Shown here: piece after piece, positions 59,882-64,000 of the stretch
Layout: every line of letters begins with the position of its first letter
How positions within the stretch are numbered: position 1 is the first letter of the stretch
Origin: Lacrimispora sphenoides JCM 1415
Lineage (GTDB): Bacteria > Bacillota > Clostridia > Lachnospirales > Lachnospiraceae
Reading direction: 5' to 3'
Assembly: GCF_900105615.1 (NCBI RefSeq)
Contig: NZ_LT630003.1
Coordinates: forward strand, 3,100,001-3,164,000
Length of the DNA: 64,000 bases
The notes under the pieces: generated by a model
Told to the model about the DNA's origin: nothing
What the model saw: only the letters and a program-made list of their open reading frames with translations
The model's database searches: none
Made by a program: the position numbers and the translations under genes

Positions 59882-60533
59882 TATCCTGTTCCTCCAAATC
59901 ATAATATTCCGCAATCCGCCTTCTAAGACCAGAAAGCCGTGAATTTTCTTCCTGCTTCTGTTTTCTCACATCCTCCAGTCCCTTATCATCAGTCTTTTCC
60001 GGTTCAGAACCGGCTATTTTCACTTCTTCCACTTCCTGTACCTTTTTTACCGGCAGATTTCCATTACCGGAAACTGCAATATCTGTTCCCTCATCTCCGG
60101 TTTTTCCCGGTGACAGAAGCAAGGACACCCGCACGACATGGCCAAAGGTACCGCTTGCCTGATCCTGGTTAATCTCCGCCCTGGATTCTCTGCAGGTAAA
60201 GCCTTCGGTCTCAGCCATGGATTTTAAATCCGTTCCAACCGCCTCTTCATATCTGGCAATCATGCTTTCCAGCCTTTTCCCTTCCATTTCTGAAAGCTTT
60301 CCTGTTAACTCCCCGGCTTCCTTTTTAAGGCTTATTGACTCAAAATAGTAAGCCAGCGTATCATCAAGCCTCAAGCCCCCTGTAATGGGCTTTAATACCA
60401 GAAGGATCAGTACCATGCCGGCAAATAATTTTATGTATTTTTCATATTTTTTATTTGGCAGGAGGTTTCCCACCACAGTTATAAAAATCAGGTAATAGGT
60501 TATATTGCGTATCCAGCTAAACAATTCTTCCAT
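59850..60533 (-). CDS. spoIIIAF: Stage III sporulation protein AF, 227 aa
   Basis: Two N-terminal membrane segments (about residues 8-25 and 36-53, VVGNLLPNKKYEKYIKLFAGMVLILLVLKPI) and a soluble domain ending YYDLEEQDIEIQMEDGKG. The pattern and place in the operon identify SpoIIIAF. ATG 60533 follows GGGTGAGTGGC; the longer frame to 60575 overlaps spoIIIAE. A Glu/Lys-rich stretch precedes the C-terminus. Confidence 0.92.
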   Translation of the reverse strand: MEELFSWIRNITYYLIFITVVGNLLPNKKYEKYIKLFAGMVLILLVLKPITGGLRLDDTLAYYFESISLKKEAGELTGKLSEMEGKRLESMIARYEEAVGTDLKSMAETEGFTCRESRAEINQDQASGTFGHVVRVSLLLSPGKTGDEGTDIAVSGNGNLPVKKVQEVEEVKIAGSEPEKTDDKGLEDVRKQKQEENSRLSGLRRRIAEYYDLEEQDIEIQMEDGKG

Positions 60534-60538
60534 GCCAC

Positions 60539-61720
60539 TCACCCGGTATAATAGGTCACATTGGTAGAAGCGCATACAAGCGCTATAGTAACAACAAAGA
60601 GAATCACTGCAGAAGCCGCTACAGACAGCAGCATTTTGTGGCCTTTGGCCATTTCTGAAATACAGGAAACAATCCTTTTATCACAAACCGGCTGCAATAG
60701 GGCTGCAACACATTGGTATAAAACCATCAGCACTGCCAGTTTAATCAGGGGAATCACGGAAAGGATAAGAAGTACGATAATGCCGGCTGCACCAATGGTA
60801 TTTTTTATAAGTACCCCGGAGCCTAAAACCATTTGGGCAACCGAGTTGACGCCCTGGCCGATTCCCGGAATGGCTCCGATCAGCTTCTGAATGGCTCCCG
60901 TTTTCATGGAATCCACGTAGGGCAGAACCATGGACTGTATGAGATGAAACCCAAGCACAACTCCCACCAGGGTCTTTAAGCTCCAGGAAACTACCTGTTC
61001 CAACAGTTCCGTAAGCTTTGAAAGCATTTCTTCCTTTGCAATATGGCCTGCCATGACCAAAAGAGCATAGACTCTTATGAGTGCTAAAAGTACCTGTCCA
61101 AGAAGCCACTGGGCGGCAACGATGACAAGCAGTGTGAATTCATAGGAAGCCGCCGCCGATGCACTGCTTCCCGCAAATGCCGCCGCCAGGAAATAGGCAG
61201 GCATCAATACCTTGGTAAAATCCAGAATCTGCCCCACCACATTTCCCGTAATGGTCACGCTTGTAAAAAAGCTGGCCGCCAGATAGGTAAACAGAAGCAA
61301 ATAGGTGACAAAAAACCCGGTTTCTGAAATCTGGCTTCCGGTAAATACACTGGAAAAGTTGGAAAACACCGCTCCAATGATTCCCAGCACCATGATTTGC
61401 CCCATCATATGCCCGCTGTTTCTTACCTCCCCCACCAATAGATCTTTTAACGCTTTTCCGACTTGTCCCATGACCTCGTTTAATTTTCCATCCATCAGAT
61501 CTTTCATAAGTTTTTTAAAAGAAAGATTCATGCCCTGGTTCTCCTTCGACCGGTCCAGAAAATTCTGGATATCCGTTAAATCATACTGATCCAGGTCTAA
61601 ATTTTCCGCCGGGATGGATGCTTCCTTACCTGATGATGTTTCCGCTCCCAGGCTGTCCTTGCAAAAAAGAAGCAGCATTAAACTAATAAGGCACAGCAGG
61701 AAAAAGGCGGTTCTTTTCAT
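60539..61720 (-). CDS. spoIIIAE: Stage III sporulation protein AE, 393 aa
   Basis: Signal sequence (FFLLCLISLMLLLFCKDSLGA), a helical region, then seven or so hydrophobic segments; the SpoIIIAE hallmark runs through ILDFTKVLMPAYFLAAAFAGSSASAAASYEF and IGAIPGIGQGVNSVAQMVLGSGVLIKNTIGAAG. It is the putative membrane channel component. ATG 61720 has GGGAGGGTTAAGGACT; upstream in-frame ATG 61741 has no site and overlaps spoIIIAD. Confidence 0.94.
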   Translation of the reverse strand: MKRTAFFLLCLISLMLLLFCKDSLGAETSSGKEASIPAENLDLDQYDLTDIQNFLDRSKENQGMNLSFKKLMKDLMDGKLNEVMGQVGKALKDLLVGEVRNSGHMMGQIMVLGIIGAVFSNFSSVFTGSQISETGFFVTYLLLFTYLAASFFTSVTITGNVVGQILDFTKVLMPAYFLAAAFAGSSASAAASYEFTLLVIVAAQWLLGQVLLALIRVYALLVMAGHIAKEEMLSKLTELLEQVVSWSLKTLVGVVLGFHLIQSMVLPYVDSMKTGAIQKLIGAIPGIGQGVNSVAQMVLGSGVLIKNTIGAAGIIVLLILSVIPLIKLAVLMVLYQCVAALLQPVCDKRIVSCISEMAKGHKMLLSVAASAVILFVVTIALVCASTNVTYYTG

Positions 61721-61737
61721 AGTCCTTAACCCTCCCG

Positions 61738-62124
61738 TCATGATAAAAATACCTGCAGTGTCTCGATCAGCGCAAGGAGAATGGGCATGCTGACCGCCAG
61801 AACGGAAAGCTTTCCAAATATTTCGATCTGAGTCCCTACGGCTCCATATCCGGCATCCTTGCATATCCCAGCGGCAAATTCTGCGATGTAGGTAATTCCT
61901 ATCATCTTTACCAATGTGGTTAAATAGACGCTGTTAATCTTAATATAGGTCTGGATCTCCTTCATCGTATCCAGAATGGTGGTGAGCTTTCCCATGCCGT
62001 AAAAGAAGATAAAAAAGCCCGCCGCCATGACCAGATAGGTCCCATATTCCCCCTTCATCCCCTTTAACGAAACCGCTAAAAGCACTGCAACGATTCCTGT
62101 TATGGCTATGGTCACTACGGTCAT
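61738..62124 (-). CDS. spoIIIAD: Stage III sporulation protein AD, 128 aa
   Basis: Four hydrophobic segments, with the family stretch TTLVKMIGITYIAEFAAGICKDAGYGAVGTQIEIFGKLSVLAVSMPILLALIE covering the second half. Integral membrane member of the feeding tube. Eight bases after spoIIIAC and 17 before spoIIIAE. Confidence 0.95.
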   Translation of the reverse strand: MTVVTIAITGIVAVLLAVSLKGMKGEYGTYLVMAAGFFIFFYGMGKLTTILDTMKEIQTYIKINSVYLTTLVKMIGITYIAEFAAGICKDAGYGAVGTQIEIFGKLSVLAVSMPILLALIETLQVFLS

Positions 62125-62132
62125 ACACTCAC

Positions 62133-62327
62133 CTACAATGCAAACAGATTTTTAATGGATTCAAATAACTGATAAATATAAGGCACCAGCCAGAACAGTA
62201 CCAGGATCAGCCCCGCAAGGCTTGTTAAGAATGCCTGTTCTTCCCGTCCGCTGTGTTTTAAAACCTGGCAGATGACGGAAACCAGGATTCCAACTGCTGC
62301 AATTTTAAAAATCAAATTGACTCCCAT
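62133..62327 (-). CDS. spoIIIAC: Stage III sporulation protein AC, 64 aa
   Basis: Very small two-helix membrane protein, LIFKIAAVGILVSVICQVLKHSGREEQAFLTSLAGLILVLFWLVPYIYQLF, nearly identical in pattern to SpoIIIAC of other spore formers. Between AB and AD, as expected. Confidence 0.95.
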   Translation of the reverse strand: MGVNLIFKIAAVGILVSVICQVLKHSGREEQAFLTSLAGLILVLFWLVPYIYQLFESIKNLFAL

Positions 62328-62337
62328 GCGATCCTCC

Positions 62338-62868
62338 TTAATACATTACGATTGTTAGGAATAAACCGCCCATGATACCCAGACTGGTATAAAGGCGGCT
62401 TTTTTCCTGCTTATGTTTTCTCAGATAACCGATTGTTAAGTCCAGCTGTTCCAGATATAAAAGGATATTCCGCTCCTGCATGTCCATGTCCAGGTAACCC
62501 AGATGCTCCCCCAGACCTTTTAAATTCTGTTTGTCCTCTTTGGACAAGCAGACCTCCCTGGGAAGCTTGTCAATCTCCTCCTGCCAAATGGTATAAAAGG
62601 TCTCTCCCTGTTGTCCGGAAAGTCTTTCCGACACGCTCTCAAACAAAACACCGATCTCGCCCCCAGCCTTTCTGCCGGTCCGTTCAAAGGCCTCAGTCAG
62701 CGGGGAATTGGCATAAACAATCTCGCCTTTCAATAAAAAAATCATTTTTCTAAGCTTTTCTACCGTTCTTAAATGCTCGTTCCATTGGGCCGCCATAAAA
62801 AATCCAAGGCCTGAGCATGATATAATGACCAGAATAGCTCCTATTATCCGCAGCCATGTATTATCCAT
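62338..62868 (-). CDS. spoIIIAB: Stage III sporulation protein AB, 176 aa
   Basis: N-terminal membrane helix (IIGAILVIISCSGLGFFMA), soluble helical domain with FLLKGEIVYANSPLTEAFERTGRK and a second hydrophobic end (YTSLGIMGGLFLTIVMY). The start ATG 62868 overlaps the spoIIIAA end by eight bases; AGGAG lies ten bases before it. Probably a partner of the SpoIIIAA ATPase at the membrane. Confidence 0.94.
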   Translation of the reverse strand: MDNTWLRIIGAILVIISCSGLGFFMAAQWNEHLRTVEKLRKMIFLLKGEIVYANSPLTEAFERTGRKAGGEIGVLFESVSERLSGQQGETFYTIWQEEIDKLPREVCLSKEDKQNLKGLGEHLGYLDMDMQERNILLYLEQLDLTIGYLRKHKQEKSRLYTSLGIMGGLFLTIVMY

Positions 62869-63874
62869 AAGCTATGCACTCCTGCCTGTCCCACCGTATT
62901 CCCATCTGATGTACCTGCGCCTTGTAGAGCTGCGTTCCCCTGGAATCATAGATCTGGTCGATGTTTCCGATCCTTCCTAAGTTGTTTAAGACCACATACC
63001 TCTCAAAGATCCGCTCCTCCACCAACTTTCTAAGAATCGGCTTCTGCTTTAAATCATCTATAGAGTTTCCGTGAACCGTGGCAATCAGCTTGCAGCCGCA
63101 GTTCATTACGTATTCCATTGCTTCCAGATCCTCCCGGCTCCCGATCTCGTCCACGGCGATCACTCTTGGGGACATGGTCCGTATCAGCATCATCATTCCT
63201 CTTGCCTTGGGACAGCAGTCCAAAATATCGGTACGGATTCCAAGTTCATTCTGAGGGATCCCCTGATAACAGGCCCCAATCTCAGAACGCTCATCAACCA
63301 CGCCCACGGTAAGGCCTGCATGCTCCTCAGAACCGTTGGAGACCTGACGGATCAAATCTCTCAGCAAAGTGGTCTTTCCGCACCTGGGAGGGGAAATGAT
63401 CAGCGTGTGATAGATTTCTCTCCCTTCCTCATAAAGATAGGGCAAAACCTCAGAGGCGCAGCCCTTTACCTGATGGGACAGCCTGACGTTGACAAAGGAT
63501 ATGTATTTCATGGCCTTAATTCCAGATTCGTCTAAAATGGTCTTTCCTGCGATTCCGATCCGGTGTCCTCCCTGAATGGTAATGAACCCCTGCTTCATCT
63601 CTTCTTCAAAAGCATAAAGAGAATAGTTACTCATGTACTCCATGGTTTCCTTAAGCTCATTTTTCGAGACGATATAGGCATCCTTTCCTTCCTTATTCAG
63701 AGAACCCTTAAGAGTCACATAATACTCCTCATTCCGGTATACCATTAAAAGAGGAGCTCCTACCCGGAGCCTGATTTCCTGAACCTCGTCAAAGTTAATT
63801 GTTACCCGGTTTAAAATTTCTCTTATGCTCCTGGAAAATATATTGATAAGCTCGTCTTTCCTCTCCACCTTCAT
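62861..63874 (-). CDS. spoIIIAA: Stage III sporulation protein AA (ATPase), 337 aa
   Basis: Secretion-type ATPase energising the SpoIIIA-SpoIIQ channel. Walker A ISPPRCGKTTLLRDLIRQ (about residues 165-182), Walker B VIAVDEIGSREDLEAM, and the GIAGKTILDESGIKAMKYI family segment. I set the start at ATG 63874, right after AGAGGAGGG; because that spacing is very short, GTG 63868 (six to seven bases) is an equally good candidate. First gene of the eight-gene operon; a sigma-E-like promoter lies at 63890-63917. Confidence 0.95.
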   Translation of the reverse strand: MKVERKDELINIFSRSIREILNRVTINFDEVQEIRLRVGAPLLMVYRNEEYYVTLKGSLNKEGKDAYIVSKNELKETMEYMSNYSLYAFEEEMKQGFITIQGGHRIGIAGKTILDESGIKAMKYISFVNVRLSHQVKGCASEVLPYLYEEGREIYHTLIISPPRCGKTTLLRDLIRQVSNGSEEHAGLTVGVVDERSEIGACYQGIPQNELGIRTDILDCCPKARGMMMLIRTMSPRVIAVDEIGSREDLEAMEYVMNCGCKLIATVHGNSIDDLKQKPILRKLVEERIFERYVVLNNLGRIGNIDQIYDSRGTQLYKAQVHQMGIRWDRQECIAYG

Positions 63875-63889
63875 CCCTCCTCTTACCTC

Positions 63890-63917
63890 AATATATGTGT
63901 GGTGGGACAAATTATGA
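63890..63917 (-). promoter_or_regulatory. Candidate sigma-E promoter of the spoIIIA operon
   Basis: Minus strand CATATATT matches the sigma-E -10 pattern; TCATAATT, 12 bases upstream, resembles the -35 element. Spacing is about two bases short of usual. The transcript would start only about 8 bases before the ribosome binding site. Confidence 0.4.
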
Positions 63918-63965
63918 CTGAAAAACTTCTGACTTCCTGAAAGGCATTCCGGCACGCTGCTGCAT

Positions 63966-64000
63966 AAAAAAAGAGCTTATTCCCGATGATTCTGACGAAG
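63966..64000 (-). terminator. 3' half of a terminator at the window edge
   Basis: On the minus strand GGGAATAAGCTC followed by seven T; the complementary 5' arm would lie beyond base 64000. It would close the gene upstream of spoIIIAA. Confidence 0.35.

Overview
The window looks like a chromosomal segment of an endospore-forming, anaerobic clostridium of the Lachnospiraceae, probably Lacrimispora / Clostridium saccharolyticum-like. That placement is inferred from gene content and protein style; no rRNA or tRNA is present to confirm it. Support comes from a complete spoIIIAA-AH operon, spoIVB and spo0A in the clostridial order, an NAD-linked formate dehydrogenase, a CIRCE element before htpG, and strong purine-rich ribosome binding sites throughout. 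Most genes lie on the minus strand. I saw no CRISPR array, prophage or intact insertion sequence.

Layout. (1) 1-7460: the end of a multidomain CoA-disulfide-reductase/rhodanese/TusA/DsrE protein, an HTH + DUF4180 pair, a cytidylate-kinase-like protein, galactokinase, a radical SAM protein and a CapA-like protein. (2) 7585-8310: a small type I toxin-antitoxin locus missed by ordinary ORF calling (38-aa holin-like toxin, convergent antisense RNA) plus a truncated second copy. (3) 8321-17963: a carbohydrate-use locus with DUF5054/GH38-like protein, CehA-type PHP hydrolase, two ABC permeases, a binding lipoprotein, a GntR regulator and a GH1 enzyme; a perfect 26-bp palindrome sits just after the transporter promoter. 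(4) 18261-24145: DegV, a small secreted/membrane protein with a folded leader, HtpG with CIRCE, an unknown 165-aa protein, and an M18 aminopeptidase with a folded multi-hairpin leader. (5) 24148-32533: molybdenum and formate module (moeA, fdhA, nuoF-like, nuoE-like, focA-like, mobA, and a divergent mobB-like gene). (6) 32642-39508: a lone AAA/ABC ATPase, PrsA-like foldase, HAD phosphatase, Maf, CmpB-like membrane protein, DUF212 protein, HD protein and glycogen synthase. (7) 39606-63874: the sporulation/housekeeping supercluster, transcribed leftward: spoIIIAA-AH, asp23, a three-gene wedge (GGDEF protein, aspartate-dehydrogenase-like, 2-hydroxyacid dehydrogenase), nusB, xseA, xseB, ispA, dxs, tlyA, nadK, argR, recN, DUF554, a wedge (YdcF-like, then ASCH and toroid genes on the other strand), spoIVB and spo0A.

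How parts work together. The fdh cluster makes a three-subunit NAD-coupled formate dehydrogenase, moves formate across the membrane and finishes its molybdopterin cofactor. The carbohydrate locus would import an unidentified glycoside by ABC transport and process it in the cytoplasm under GntR control. The spoIIIA proteins build the mother-cell side of the feeding-tube channel, SpoIVB signals from the forespore, and Spo0A commands entry into sporulation. Many genes have a readable sigma-A promoter with a 17-18 base spacer; positions are given with each feature.
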